NCBI RefSeq assembly: GCF_014648515.1
Contig: NZ_BMRG01000016.1
Span: 12,512 to 76,511 of the forward strand
DNA length: 64,000 nucleotides
Direction: 5' to 3'
From: Saccharothrix coeruleofusca
GTDB taxonomy: Bacteria > Actinomycetota > Actinomycetes > Mycobacteriales > Pseudonocardiaceae
A program made the position numbers and the translations under genes. The notes under the pieces were generated by a model that saw nothing but the letters and a program-made list of their open reading frames with translations, had not been told where the DNA came from and did not search any database. The number at the start of each line of letters is the position of its first letter. Positions within the stretch are counted from its first letter, which is position 1. Of the stretch, positions 1 to 9,406 are shown in pieces.

Positions 1-475
1 ACGCCCGCTGACGACCGCTTGGGCGCGACCCCCGTGCCCGACGTGGCGAGGGCCGGGTGTTCCGCCCGGCCGGGTGCGGCCGACTGCGCGGTGGACGTCT
101 CCCGCGATCGACGCCGCCGAGCGGTCGGCCACCTCGTCGCGCTTCCGGCGGGCGCCCCTGGCGGAACACCGTCTCCACCTCGGTCGGGACGCTGGGCTTC
201 TCCCCGATCCCACGGGACCAGCGCCCGGTGACCGAGGCTCGCTCCCACTCCGTGGTGCCGAAGGCGGTACGCCACCGTGAGCTCCGACACGCCCACTCCC
301 CTCGCCCCCGGTCCGCGCCCGCCGTGGCGACAGCACTGGGCCGAACCGGTTGTCAAGTCACGGTTCGTGCGACTTTCCCGGTCGCGGTGCTCCGGAGTGC
401 ACTCATCCCAGTGCCCCAGCGCCTCGCGCCAGTCCGCATGAGACGCCCGGAAACGAACACGAGTCAGGAGTGGTG
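1..475 (+). promoter_or_regulatory. Upstream region and promoter/leader copy A of the chain-extension operon
   Basis: No convincing gene is seen in these 475 bases. The 3' part (about 348-475) closely resembles a second region at about 37650-37842. Both hold TTGTCAAGTCA followed by TTCGTGCGACTT and CCCGGTC, and both end in the same GAGTCAGGAGTGGTGATG start context. TTGTCA at 350-355 could act as a -35-like element, but no clear -10 is visible. AGGAG at 466-470 is the ribosome binding site of the first gene. Confidence 0.55.
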
Positions 476-1657
476 ATGGGTTCCAACGATGAGCAGGGTT
501 CGCGCCGGATCTCGATCTTCGACACCACGCTGCGCGACGGCGAGCAGGCACCGGGCAACGCCATGTCCGCTCACACCAAGCTGGAGCTGGCGCTGGCCAT
601 CGAGGCGCTGGGCGTCGACGTGATCGAGGTCGGGTTCCCCAACTCCAGCCCCAGCGACTTCGCCGCGCTGCAGATGGTGTCCCAGGCGCTGACCACCGCC
701 CGGTTCTGCTCGCTGACCCGCGCCAACCGCGCGGACATCGAGGCGGCCGTGGCGGGCGGCGGCACCGAGCGCCACCAGGTGGAGATCCTGGTGACCGGCA
801 GCGAGCTGCACATGGAGCACAAGCGGGGTATCACGCGTGAGCAGAACCTCGCGGAGACCAGGGACGCCATCAGGTTCGCGCGTTCACTGGGGCTGCGGGA
901 CATCTCGCTCGGTGTCGAGGACGCCAGCCGCGGTTCGGACGACCTGCTGCACGCCCTGGTGGACACCGGTCTGGCCGAAGGCGCCACGACCGTGCTGCTC
1001 GCCGACACGACCGGCCACATGGTGCCGTCGGAGTTCGGGGAGATGATCGCGAAGGTCCGCTCCTGGATCCCCGACGAGATCGTGCTGGCCACGCACTGCC
1101 ACGACGACATGGGCCTGTCGCTGGCCAACGCGCTGGCCGGGATCGAGGCGGGCGCCGACGAGGTGCAGGCGACGGTCGCCGGGATCGGTGAGCGGGCGGG
1201 CAACACCCCGCTGGAGGAGCTGGCGGCGGTCCTGACCTACAAGGGCCACCGGTTCGGGGCGCACACCACGCTGGAGACCTCCCGCCTGTACGAGGTGTTC
1301 CAACTGCTGTCCGACAGGATCGGCATGGCTCCGCCGCGCAACAAGCCGATCTTCGGCGACAACGTCTTCAGCACGCTCGCGGGCATCCACCAGGCGGGCA
1401 TGCTGCGCAACCCGATCACCTACGAGTACGTCGAGCCGGAGCGGTTCGGCCGAGAGCGGCGAATCCTGGTCGGCAGGCATTCCGGCAGGGCGGTGCTGCG
1501 CCACGTGTTCGACGAGCTGGGCATGCCGTGGGACCCCGAGCTGGGCCAGAAGTTCTACGAGGAGCACATCGCGGGCCAGGCCGACGGCGAGTACATCTCC
1601 ACCACCGAACTGGCCCGAGTCCTCAGCTCCACCCTCCTGGCGACGGCGGACTCCTGA
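476..1657 (+). CDS. 2-isopropylmalate/homocitrate synthase-like enzyme (DRE-TIM family)
   Basis: Predicted to condense acetyl-CoA with a 2-oxo acid as the first step of one-carbon chain extension. The 393-residue protein opens with the family signature [12 protein letters not shown] near residue 15. It also has the metal-ligand motif HCHDDMG, the IGERAGN motif, GIHQAGML and GRHSGR. It is short and lacks the C-terminal leucine-sensing domain of LeuA, like NifV and other dedicated synthases, so end-product feedback is unlikely. ATG 476 was chosen because AGGAG lies 5 bases upstream. The stop overlaps the next start (TGATG). The 2-oxo acid is not evident from sequence: 2-oxoglutarate (homocitrate) and phenylpyruvate (benzylmalate, towards homophenylalanine) are both reasonable. 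Confidence 0.9.
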   Translation: MGSNDEQGSRRISIFDTTLRDGEQAPGNAMSAHTKLELALAIEALGVDVIEVGFPNSSPSDFAALQMVSQALTTARFCSLTRANRADIEAAVAGGGTERHQVEILVTGSELHMEHKRGITREQNLAETRDAIRFARSLGLRDISLGVEDASRGSDDLLHALVDTGLAEGATTVLLADTTGHMVPSEFGEMIAKVRSWIPDEIVLATHCHDDMGLSLANALAGIEAGADEVQATVAGIGERAGNTPLEELAAVLTYKGHRFGAHTTLETSRLYEVFQLLSDRIGMAPPRNKPIFGDNVFSTLAGIHQAGMLRNPITYEYVEPERFGRERRILVGRHSGRAVLRHVFDELGMPWDPELGQKFYEEHIAGQADGEYISTTELARVLSSTLLATADS

Positions 1658-3069
1658 TGTCCGCGCCCCGCACCATCATCGACAAGGTCTGGGACGACCA
1701 CGTGGTGCGCTCCGGCGATGCGAGCGACCTGCTCTACATCGACCTGCACCTGGTGCACGAGGTGACGTCACCGCAGGCGTTCGACGGCATCGAGCACCAG
1801 GGCAGGGCGGTGCGCAGACCGGACCTCACCCTGGCGGTGGAAGACCACAACGTCCCGACCGACAGCCTGCTGATCCGCGACGCGATGAGCAAGGCCCAGG
1901 TGCAGCAGCTGCGCGCGAACTGCGAGCGGCACGGCATCGAGCACCTCGCGCACGGCGACGGCAGGCAGGGCGTCGTGCACGTCGTCGCGCCGGAGCTGGG
2001 TCTCGTGCAACCGGGGATGACCGTGGTGTGCGGCGACAGCCACACCTCGACCCACGGCGCGCTGGGGGCGTTGGCGTTCGGCGTCGGCACCAGCGACGTC
2101 GAGCACGTGCTGGCCACCCAGACGCTGTCACTGGCCCGGCCGCGGACCATGGCCGTGGAGTTCACCGGCGCGCTGCCGCCGGACGTCTCCCCCAAAGACC
2201 TCGTCATGGCGCTGATCGCGCAGATCGGGGCGAACGGCGCGCACGGCCACGTCCTGGAGTACCGCGGCCCGGTCATCCGGCAGATCTCCATGGAGGGCCG
2301 GATGTCCATCTGCAACATGACCGTGGAGGCCGGTGCCCGCGCCGGACTGGTCGCGCCCGACGAGATCACCGAGGACTACCTGGCCGGACGCCCGGCCGCG
2401 CCCACCGGGGCGCAGTGGGACGACGCCGTGGCCGCGTGGCGGGAGCTGCGCACCGACGAAGGCGCGAGGTTCGACCGGACCGTCGTGGTCGACACGTCCG
2501 AGCTGACACCCTTCGTCACGTGGGGCACCAACCCCGGTCAGGCAGCGCCGCTCGGCGACGGTGTGGTGCCCGACCCGGACTCGTTCAGCGAGCCCGGCGA
2601 GCAGGCCGCCGCCCGGCGCGCGCTGGCCTACATGGGTCTCGAGCCCGGCACGAGGATGCGCGACATCCCGATCGACACGGTGTTCCTGGGGTCCTGCACC
2701 AACGGCCGGATCGAGGACCTGCGGGCGGCGGCGGCCGTGCTCGACGGCCGCAAGGTCGCCCCCGGTGTGCGGATGATCGTCGTTCCGGGCTCCATGCAGG
2801 TCCGCGCCCAGGCCGAGCGGGAGGGCCTGGACGAGGTGTTCACCGCGGCGGGCGCGCAGTGGCGGCTGGCCGGGTGCTCGATGTGCCTCGGCATGAACAA
2901 CGACCGGCTCGGCGGCCCCGCCCGCGTGGCGTCCACGTCCAACCGCAACTACGAGCGCAGGCAGGGCGACCACGCCCGGACCCACCTGGTGTCGCCGTCG
3001 ACCGCGGCGGCCACGGCGGTGGCCGGGCACCTCGCCTCGCCGCGGGACCTGATCGGAGGCGACCGGTGA
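1657..3069 (+). CDS. Isopropylmalate/homoaconitate dehydratase large subunit-like (LeuC family)
   Basis: Iron-sulfur dehydratase subunit that should isomerise the 2-alkylmalate made by the preceding synthase, together with the small subunit encoded next. The 470-residue protein matches LeuC in length and has the [13 protein letters not shown] motif. The [4Fe-4S] cysteines are in [15 protein letters not shown] and [10 protein letters not shown] near the C terminus. ATG 1657 overlaps the upstream stop as TGATG, so translation is probably coupled. Its place between a LeuA-like and a LeuD-like gene, inside an antibiotic-type cluster, argues for a dedicated chain-extension pathway rather than housekeeping leucine synthesis. 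Substrate not determined. Confidence 0.9.
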   Translation: MSAPRTIIDKVWDDHVVRSGDASDLLYIDLHLVHEVTSPQAFDGIEHQGRAVRRPDLTLAVEDHNVPTDSLLIRDAMSKAQVQQLRANCERHGIEHLAHGDGRQGVVHVVAPELGLVQPGMTVVCGDSHTSTHGALGALAFGVGTSDVEHVLATQTLSLARPRTMAVEFTGALPPDVSPKDLVMALIAQIGANGAHGHVLEYRGPVIRQISMEGRMSICNMTVEAGARAGLVAPDEITEDYLAGRPAAPTGAQWDDAVAAWRELRTDEGARFDRTVVVDTSELTPFVTWGTNPGQAAPLGDGVVPDPDSFSEPGEQAAARRALAYMGLEPGTRMRDIPIDTVFLGSCTNGRIEDLRAAAAVLDGRKVAPGVRMIVVPGSMQVRAQAEREGLDEVFTAAGAQWRLAGCSMCLGMNNDRLGGPARVASTSNRNYERRQGDHARTHLVSPSTAAATAVAGHLASPRDLIGGDR

Positions 3070-3689
3070 CACCACCGCCGTTGACCGTCCACACCGGACG
3101 GGCCGTCGTACTCGCGCGGGACGACGTGGACACCGATCAGATCACCCCGGCGCAGTTCTGCAAGCGGCTGACCAAGCACGGCTACGAGGACGCGCTGTTC
3201 GCGGGGTGGCGGGGCCAGCCGGGGTTCCCGCTGGACCAACCGCACCTGCGGGACGCCAGCGTGCTGGTGGCCGGGAACAACTTCGGCACGGGCAGTTCCA
3301 GGGAGCACGCCGTGTGGGCGTTGCGCGACTGGGGGTTCGTGGCCGTCATCGCCATCAGCTTCGGTGACATCTTCCGCCGCAACGCCTTGAAGAACGGCCT
3401 GCTGGCGATCAGCCTGCCGGAGGCGGACGTGGCCGCGCTGTCGAAGGCAGCGGAGACCGACCCGGACCTGCCGGTCACCGTCGACCTGGAGGAGTGCGAG
3501 GTGCGCGCCGGGGAGCTGCGGCGCCGGTTCGACGTTGACAGCCACGCCCGGTACCTGCTGCTCAACGGCCTGGACGACATCGCGCTGACCGAGCAGCAGG
3601 ACGAGGACATCAGCCGGTACGAGCGCGGGCGCAAGCCGTGGCTGCCGTCGCTGCGGCCGGGGTGCCTGTCCGGGCGGGGCGCGTCATGA
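3066..3689 (+). CDS. Isopropylmalate/homoaconitate dehydratase small subunit-like (LeuD family)
   Basis: Swivelling-domain partner of the LeuC-like protein; 207 residues, typical of LeuD. It shows [13 protein letters not shown] near the N terminus, the substrate-contacting loop [12 protein letters not shown] and a GLDDIALT C-terminal motif. Many LeuD proteins have Cys where this one has Thr in NFGTGSS. The start is GTG 3066, overlapping the upstream stop as GTGA; the reading continues unbroken upstream but with no family similarity there. The stop overlaps the aminotransferase start (ATGA). The dehydratase should act in the cytosol as a heterodimer. Confidence 0.88.
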   Translation: MTPPPLTVHTGRAVVLARDDVDTDQITPAQFCKRLTKHGYEDALFAGWRGQPGFPLDQPHLRDASVLVAGNNFGTGSSREHAVWALRDWGFVAVIAISFGDIFRRNALKNGLLAISLPEADVAALSKAAETDPDLPVTVDLEECEVRAGELRRRFDVDSHARYLLLNGLDDIALTEQQDEDISRYERGRKPWLPSLRPGCLSGRGAS

Positions 3690-4882
3690 CCACCGAGGTG
3701 CGGGCAGCCCCCGGAGCGGGCCGCGTCCGCATGGACGGCGTGGCGGGCCACACCGCGCAGCGCGCCCGCGGACTGCGCGACAGCGAACTGGCCAAGTTGC
3801 TGCGGTCGAGCCGGAGTGACGTCGTCAACCTCGCCGTGGGCACCCCACAGTTCCCCGAAACGCCCGGCACAGCGGTGGGCGCGGCGATCACCGCCTTGAA
3901 GACCGGGCGCAACCAGTACGAGCTTCCGCTGGGCGAGCAGGCCCTGCGGGAGCGGATCGCCTCATCGCTGAACTCCCCGGCGGACCCGTCGACCGAGATC
4001 ACCGTGACCGCGGGCGCCACCGAGGGGTTGTGCGTGGCGCTGCAGTCGCTGGTCGACCCAGGTGACGAGGTCGTCGTGTTCGAGCCGTTCTACGAGAACT
4101 TCCTCGGCACGATCGCGTTGGCCGGGGGTGTGCCGCGGTTCGTGCCCCTGCACGAACCGGACTGGCACTACGACCCGGCCGACCTGCGCGCCGCCTTCGG
4201 CCCCCGCACCAGGGCGGTGCTGCTGAACTCGCCGAGCAACCCGACGGGCCGGGCACTGCGGTACGAGGAGCTGGCCGAGATCGCCGAACTGTGCGAGCGG
4301 TGGAACGCCGTGGCGGTGTCCGACGAGGCGTACGCGGGGCTCGTCTTCGGAGCGCGGCGGCACCTGTCGGCCGCGGACGTGCCCGGTCTGCGGCAGCGCA
4401 GCATCGTCGTGGGCTCGCTGTCCAAGAGCCACGCGATCAGCGGCTGGCGGCTGGGATACCTGCGGGCCGAGGCGGAGCGGACGAGCATCCTGCGCCGGAT
4501 CCACGAGGTCACCACCAACGGCACGGCCGCGCCGCTGCAAGCCGCGATCGGCAGCGTCGGGCTGCAACCCGACTGGGCGGCGCGGCAGGCGGAAGCACTG
4601 GCCTGCCTGAAGGACACCGCGGTGGCGCTGTTCGAGCGCTTCGGCGTCGGCTTCGAGACGATCGAGGGCGGTTGCTTCGCGTTCGGCCGCATCGACGCGC
4701 TCACCACAGAGGACAGCACCGCGTTCTGCGAACGGCTGCTGCGGGACTTCGGCATCCTGCTGGCCCCTGGCAGGCCGTTCTTCCACAACCGCGCGCGCGG
4801 TGACCGCTACGTCCGCATCGCGTTCAACCGTCCACCTGCCGTTTGGCGGGAAGTCGAAGCGCGGCTGTTCGGCCGGATTTGA
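3686..4882 (+). CDS. PLP-dependent class I/II aminotransferase
   Basis: Probably transaminates the chain-extended 2-oxo acid to the amino acid used by the assembly line. The 398-residue fold-type I protein shows the substrate-cleft NLAVGTPQFPET segment, the NSPSNPTGR motif, SDEAYAGLVF, and the PLP lysine in SLSKSHAISGWRLGY. A conserved C-terminal Arg lies in RYVRIAF. ATG 3686 overlaps the LeuD-like stop by four bases, which places it firmly in the chain-extension operon. A second, class IV aminotransferase sits at 35.4 kb, so the two may divide amino donor or substrate. Exact substrate unknown. Confidence 0.88.
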   Translation: MTTEVRAAPGAGRVRMDGVAGHTAQRARGLRDSELAKLLRSSRSDVVNLAVGTPQFPETPGTAVGAAITALKTGRNQYELPLGEQALRERIASSLNSPADPSTEITVTAGATEGLCVALQSLVDPGDEVVVFEPFYENFLGTIALAGGVPRFVPLHEPDWHYDPADLRAAFGPRTRAVLLNSPSNPTGRALRYEELAEIAELCERWNAVAVSDEAYAGLVFGARRHLSAADVPGLRQRSIVVGSLSKSHAISGWRLGYLRAEAERTSILRRIHEVTTNGTAAPLQAAIGSVGLQPDWAARQAEALACLKDTAVALFERFGVGFETIEGGCFAFGRIDALTTEDSTAFCERLLRDFGILLAPGRPFFHNRARGDRYVRIAFNRPPAVWREVEARLFGRI

Positions 4883-4892
4883 GAGGGGAACC

Positions 4893-5921
4893 ATGACTGT
4901 CATCGCCGTGCTCCCTGGCGACGGCATCGGGCCGGAGGTCATCCAGGAGGCCGTCCGCACGCTCGACGAGCTCGACCTGGGGTTGACGTTCGACGTCCTC
5001 GAGCACGTCAACGCCGACACCTTCCTCGCGTCAGGCACCGCGTTGACCGCCGACGACGTCGCGCGCATCCAGCGCAGCGACGCGGCGCTGCTCGGCGCTG
5101 TCGGCGATCCGCGCGTCACGACCCCCGACTACGTGCGAGGAGTGCTGCTGCGCCTGCGCTTCGAGCTGGACCTGTACGTCAACCACCGCGCGGTGAGCCT
5201 CTTGGCCGACCACCTCAGCCCGCTCAAGGACACCAAGCGCGGCGCCATCGACTGCGTCGTGGTGCGGGAGAACAGCGAGGGCCTCTACGCGGGTATCGGC
5301 GGCTCCCTGCGCCAGTCCACGCCGCAGGAAGTCGCCCTCGACGTCGAGGTCAACACCTACACCGGCGTCTCCCGCCTGCTCGACTACGCGTTCGACATCG
5401 CCCGGTCCGAAGTCTGCATGGTCGACAAGTCCAACGCGGTGCCCAACGGCGGCCGACTCTGGCAACGCTGCTGGGCGGAGCACCGCGGTCGTCACCCTGG
5501 GACTCCCACCCGGCACCTGTACGTCGACGCGGCCGCGATGCTCCTGGTGGCCGACCCCGCCAGTTTCGACGTGATCGTCACCAACAACTCCTACGGCGAC
5601 ATCCTCAGCGACCTCGCGGCGGAACTCGGCGGCGGCATCGGCACAGCCGCATCGGGCAACCTCAACCCCACCACCGGCTTCGGCCTGTACGAACCCGTCC
5701 ACGGCAGCGCTCCCGACATCGCCGGGCTCAACCGCGCCAACCCCGTCGCCGCCATCCTCTCGGCGGCGCTGATGGTCGAACGGCTCGGCCACGGGGACGC
5801 GGCGGCCGCGGTGCGCTCCGCGGTGGCGCGGGCGGTGATCCAGCGACGGTGCACCCCGGACCTCGGCGGCTCGCTGACCACCACCGAAGCCGGCGCCGCC
5901 ATTCGGGCGGAGCTTGGCTGA
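4893..5921 (+). CDS. Isopropylmalate/homoisocitrate dehydrogenase-like enzyme (LeuB family)
   Basis: NAD-dependent beta-decarboxylating dehydrogenase that should finish the chain extension and release CO2 and the elongated 2-oxo acid. The 342-residue protein has the N-terminal [10 protein letters not shown], the [15 protein letters not shown] substrate arm, the [11 protein letters not shown] segment, the metal-binding [14 protein letters not shown] aspartates and the coenzyme loop [12 protein letters not shown] 4893 follows GAGAGGGG by four bases; the frame is open further upstream but overlaps the aminotransferase. It is the last gene of the operon and is followed by a very strong hairpin terminator. 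Confidence 0.9.
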   Translation: MTVIAVLPGDGIGPEVIQEAVRTLDELDLGLTFDVLEHVNADTFLASGTALTADDVARIQRSDAALLGAVGDPRVTTPDYVRGVLLRLRFELDLYVNHRAVSLLADHLSPLKDTKRGAIDCVVVRENSEGLYAGIGGSLRQSTPQEVALDVEVNTYTGVSRLLDYAFDIARSEVCMVDKSNAVPNGGRLWQRCWAEHRGRHPGTPTRHLYVDAAAMLLVADPASFDVIVTNNSYGDILSDLAAELGGGIGTAASGNLNPTTGFGLYEPVHGSAPDIAGLNRANPVAAILSAALMVERLGHGDAAAAVRSAVARAVIQRRCTPDLGGSLTTTEAGAAIRAELG

Positions 5922-5935
5922 GAGGTGTCGCGCGC

Positions 5936-5977
5936 GGTGATCGCCTCCCCCGGAACCAGCCGGGGGAGGCGATCACC
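5936..5977. terminator. Strong hairpin terminator after the chain-extension operon
   Basis: An 18-base perfect inverted repeat (5936-5953 with 5960-5977) surrounds a six-base AACCAG loop, 15 bases after the stop codon. The stem is GC-rich and not followed by a T run, as is usual for actinomycete terminators. Confidence 0.9.
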
Positions 5978-6356
5978 GCTGCTCCGCCGCGCGGACCCGC
6001 TGCGTTCAGGTGCCGATCCCCAAGCACGGCTCCACGGTGCTCGTCGCGGCGGGTCGAGGTGGTGAGGCGGGCCGAGTGCCGCCCGGCACTCCTGCCAGGT
6101 TCGGCTGCCGTCACCTCGCCGTGGGCGGGCGCGGGACAGTCGAGGGGTCCTCATCGGACGGCGCGAGGCGGAGGTACGCACCACCGGGCGAGGCCGGACA
6201 AGGGCGCAGGCGGTGAGACACGCACGGGATGTCGGCTCGATCGGTCGACGGCGACGAAGCAAGTGCGGATCGACCGCCACCACGCCGACGGCAGTGCCGT
6301 CGGCGTGGCCCGGACAGCGGATCGGTCCCGACGGCTCCAGCCGACCGGGCTGATCC
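5978..6356. other. Convergent intergenic region
   Basis: About 380 bases between the plus-strand operon and the leftward LuxR-type gene. No gene with family similarity is seen. It holds the hairpin at 6280-6308. Confidence 0.6.
6280..6308 (-). terminator. Hairpin terminator for the leftward LuxR-type gene
   Basis: A 13-base perfect inverted repeat (6280-6292 with 6296-6308) with a three-base loop. It lies about 50 bases beyond the stop codon of the minus-strand regulator, in the right place to end leftward transcription. Confidence 0.75.
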
Positions 6357-7367
6357 TCACGCGGGAGTCCGGCCTGCGCGGGTCAGGCCCCCGCGACCGG
6401 CGAGGTAGCCGAACTGGAAGCGGCTCTGGGCGTCCATCTGGCGCATCAGCTGGGCGATGTGCTTGCGGCAGGTCCGCACCGAGAGGCCGAGACGGCGGGC
6501 GATGATGTCGTCCTTGACGCCTTCGGTGAGCATGTTCAGGATCGTCTGCTTGATCTCATCGGTCACCGCCTGGTCGTCCAGGTGGTGGGGGACGAACGGC
6601 TTCGCGGTCGTCCAGATGTGTTCGAACACGCCGCGCAGGAAGCCGATCGTCGCGGAGCCGCGGATCACCGCCGCGCCGCCGGAACCGGTGGCCGCGGGGA
6701 TGAACGCCACTTCGTCGTCGAAGACGACCAGATAGCTGAACAGCACCTCGCATGTGCGGATGTCCGCGCCCGCCTCGCGCAAGGTGCGGATGTGCTCCCT
6801 GATGGGCAGGTCGAAGCGGGCCGAGTGCTGGTAGAGGGTGCGCATGCGGATACCGCGTTCCAGCATCTGCAGGTCCCGCTCGTGGGCTTCGCGCAACTGG
6901 TCGGCGCTGCGGCCGCCACCGGGTTGCACCATGAGCACCTCGGCACGGCAGCGCACGGCCCACTCGTTGAGCAGGCACCGCACCGACTGGGCGTCCGGCA
7001 CGACGTCGACCACCTCCTCCACCGAGGCGCCGCTCCTGCTCGCCTGGTACAGCGGTGACAGCCGGGTCAGCGCGTCCCTCAGTCGCGTCACGCTCCGCTG
7101 CCGGGACAGGATGTCGATCTCGATGGGGGCGAGCACCCCGGCCGCGGCCAGGTCGGGGTTGGCGGGCACGAGCCGGTCCGGTTCCCCCGGCAGCGACTGG
7201 ACCAGCTGCAGCGCGCGCAGCTCGTCAACGACCCGCCGGGCCTCCGGCAGTGGGACCCGCAGCATCGCGGCCGCTTCGCGCACGGTGAAGCCGTCGCCGT
7301 TCAAGCCCCACTTGTAGACCCGCATGCCCTCTTCGCTCAGCGGCGGGACGCCGCATCCCCACGACAT
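6357..7367 (-). CDS. TrmB-like/LuxR-type helix-turn-helix transcriptional regulator
   Basis: Likely cluster-situated regulator of 336 residues. The N terminus (about residues 10-60, [20 protein letters not shown] onward) resembles a TrmB-type winged helix. The middle resembles the effector region of actinomycete TrmB/LuxR proteins. The C terminus holds a LuxR HTH ([20 protein letters not shown] then [11 protein letters not shown]). The start is uncertain: ATG 7367 is preferred because the N-terminal helix motif follows closely, but GTG 7406 and ATG 7325 are in frame. It is encoded last in the leftward gene row, about 100 bases after the PheT-like gene, so it may be co-transcribed or have its own promoter. 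Confidence 0.82.
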   Translation of the reverse strand: MSWGCGVPPLSEEGMRVYKWGLNGDGFTVREAAAMLRVPLPEARRVVDELRALQLVQSLPGEPDRLVPANPDLAAAGVLAPIEIDILSRQRSVTRLRDALTRLSPLYQASRSGASVEEVVDVVPDAQSVRCLLNEWAVRCRAEVLMVQPGGGRSADQLREAHERDLQMLERGIRMRTLYQHSARFDLPIREHIRTLREAGADIRTCEVLFSYLVVFDDEVAFIPAATGSGGAAVIRGSATIGFLRGVFEHIWTTAKPFVPHHLDDQAVTDEIKQTILNMLTEGVKDDIIARRLGLSVRTCRKHIAQLMRQMDAQSRFQFGYLAGRGGLTRAGRTPA

Positions 7368-7464
7368 CCCGCCGGATCGCTCCTCGCCTGTCGTCTGCTC
7401 GTTCACGTGCCCAGCGTGCGTGCCGCGCTTCCTGATCCGTTCCCGCAGCCGTACCGCGGTCGCG

Positions 7465-9384
7465 TCAGCGGCAGTCCCACCCGCGTCCCCTGGCCGCGGC
7501 GAGCACGGCCTCGCGGCGTCTGCGCCCCTCCGCCTTGGCGCCCGTCGCGTCCGCCATGTCGAACTCGGCCCGGATCGTGAGGGAGGTGCGGCCGTGGCCG
7601 ATCCGCTCACCCTGGTAGACGTCCCGCACCCGCACCAGGTCCCGCCGAGTCATGCCCGCCTCGGCGACCAGGTCCAGCACCTCCCGCGCCTGCTGGCCGG
7701 GCGCGAGGTCCACCGTCACGTTGAACGCGGGCAACGGGACCTGCGGCACCGGCCGCACAGACCGCCGCACCAGCGGCAGCGCTTGCAGCGCCCCCAGATC
7801 GAGGTCGACGCAGAACAGCTGCGGACCGAACACCCCCGCCCGGCCCACCCGCTCACCGCCGACCAGCACGGTGAAGGACGGATCGAACACCGAGCGCTCC
7901 GCGGGCACCAGCTCCGGTTCTCCGCGCCCCGCGCCCAGCATGCCCACCAACCCGACCAGGTCGGCGAAGGTGACGGCCCGTGGCTCCGGGTCGACCAGGG
8001 ACGGCGGCAGCAGCGCCCCGCCCAGCACGGCGGTCATGCGCCACTGCTCGTCCCCTGGTCGGGCCGAGCGCGGGACCGGGCCGATCTCGAAGTGGTGAGC
8101 CGCCCCGGTGTGCTCCAACGACCGGGTGGCCACGTCCAGCACGGCGGGCAGCAGGGAATCACGGACCCGCAGGTTCCTCAACCCGGTGCGGCCGCGCACT
8201 TCCATCGGGTCGACGCCGGTGGGGTCGATGGACGGCAGGTCCGACGACGACGGCCACAGCACCGGGGTGGTGACCTGCTGCAAGCCCCACCGGACGGCCA
8301 CGTCGCGCAACGTCCGGCGCAGCTGCCTCGCCGGGTCGACCGACGGCACGCGGTCCCACGCGGGCAAGCGGACCGGGATCGACCGGTACCCGCGCAGCCG
8401 CGCGACCTCCCCGGCGACCATCCGGGCGCAGGTGAGGTCCTCGCGCCAGAACGGCGGGCTGACCCGCAGCGCGCCGTGCTCCACCACGGCGGGCACGCCC
8501 GCGGCGCTGAGCAGGGTCGCGGCCGCTCGGACGTCGACGTCCGGGGCGATGATGGCGCGCAGCTCAGCTTCGCCGATCGTGAACACCGGCCGGGGCGCGG
8601 GCGTGACGCCTCCCGCCGCGGTCGCCTTGACCTCACCCCGCGCCCATGCCGTCACCAGTTCGACGACCCTGGCCACCGCCAAGTCGCACCCCGCCGACGG
8701 CAGCCCGCACGCCAGCCGCTGCCCCGTGCCGTCCAACCGGCCCGCGGTGCGCAGCACCTGCCGCATGGCCTCCGGCGGCAACCACCACGAGTAGACGACC
8801 ACCTCCCGGCAGTTCCGCGGCAGCTCGGCCGCACCCTTGCCGGGGACCGCCAGCACCTGGTCCCCGGCGGCGACCACGACCTCGCCCTCGGCGTTCGTCC
8901 GCAGAGCGAGGCCGTCCAGCGTGCCCTCGGCCGCGTGCACGGGCTGCCCGGTCTCCAGCTGAACGAAGGCCAGCACGTCGGCCACGGTGCCGGTGAGCCG
9001 CACACCCGCCGCCGTCAGCCACTCCGCCTGCGGACCGGGAACCTCGACCGGTCCGGGCAGGACGACCGCCGCTGCGGCGAGCCTCGCCGGGGCGGGCTCG
9101 ACCAGGAGGGCGAAGTCGGCGCGCAGAACCGGGGGGTCGACGGGCAGTGCCCCCGCGGCACGCTCGTCCGCCGCCTGCCCGAGGCGACCGCGGATCTCCG
9201 CGGCCAGTCCCAGGACGGACGTCAAGTGCCCCAGGCCAGGGGGCGCCAGCACCTCCACCGCCGCCCCGCGGGCGTCGTCGATCTCGCCGACCTGTGCGCC
9301 CGCCGCGCGCAGCCAGCCCGCCAGGTGCGAGCGGTCGACACGGCGGCCGCACAGGTCGTCCAGCCATGCCAGTGGGACCCGCAC
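7465..9384 (-). CDS. PheT-like protein lacking the tRNA-binding OB domain
   Basis: Resembles the beta subunit of phenylalanyl-tRNA synthetase but is 639 residues, against about 800. It starts MRVPLAWLDDL, like true PheT, then passes directly to the region equivalent to the post-OB segment (LTSVLGLAAEIRG). The EMAP/OB tRNA-binding insert, normally about residues 40-150, is therefore missing. A degenerate B3/B4 editing-domain segment is visible (VADVLAFVQLETGQPVHAAE), but the usual RFERGVD-type motif is not. A B5/catalytic-like core follows, and the FDX-ACB anticodon-binding fold is kept at the C terminus (FNVTVDLAPG onward). GTG 9384 is preferred, with GGAGG eight bases upstream; GTG 9393 and ATG 9390 are alternatives. 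It is 22 bases after the PheS-like gene. Confidence 0.85.
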   Translation of the reverse strand: MRVPLAWLDDLCGRRVDRSHLAGWLRAAGAQVGEIDDARGAAVEVLAPPGLGHLTSVLGLAAEIRGRLGQAADERAAGALPVDPPVLRADFALLVEPAPARLAAAAVVLPGPVEVPGPQAEWLTAAGVRLTGTVADVLAFVQLETGQPVHAAEGTLDGLALRTNAEGEVVVAAGDQVLAVPGKGAAELPRNCREVVVYSWWLPPEAMRQVLRTAGRLDGTGQRLACGLPSAGCDLAVARVVELVTAWARGEVKATAAGGVTPAPRPVFTIGEAELRAIIAPDVDVRAAATLLSAAGVPAVVEHGALRVSPPFWREDLTCARMVAGEVARLRGYRSIPVRLPAWDRVPSVDPARQLRRTLRDVAVRWGLQQVTTPVLWPSSSDLPSIDPTGVDPMEVRGRTGLRNLRVRDSLLPAVLDVATRSLEHTGAAHHFEIGPVPRSARPGDEQWRMTAVLGGALLPPSLVDPEPRAVTFADLVGLVGMLGAGRGEPELVPAERSVFDPSFTVLVGGERVGRAGVFGPQLFCVDLDLGALQALPLVRRSVRPVPQVPLPAFNVTVDLAPGQQAREVLDLVAEAGMTRRDLVRVRDVYQGERIGHGRTSLTIRAEFDMADATGAKAEGRRRREAVLAAARGRGWDCR

Positions 9385-9406
9385 GACCATCACCTCCTCG
9401 GTGCGC

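Noticed and set aside
350-475. An in-frame N-terminal extension of the synthase back to about 350
   Set aside because: It has no family similarity, lies over the conserved promoter block, and the ribosome binding site fits ATG 476.
6010-6350. Possible small genes between the chain-extension operon and the LuxR-type gene
   Set aside because: Short frames have no ribosome binding site or family motif, and the region is occupied by two terminator hairpins.
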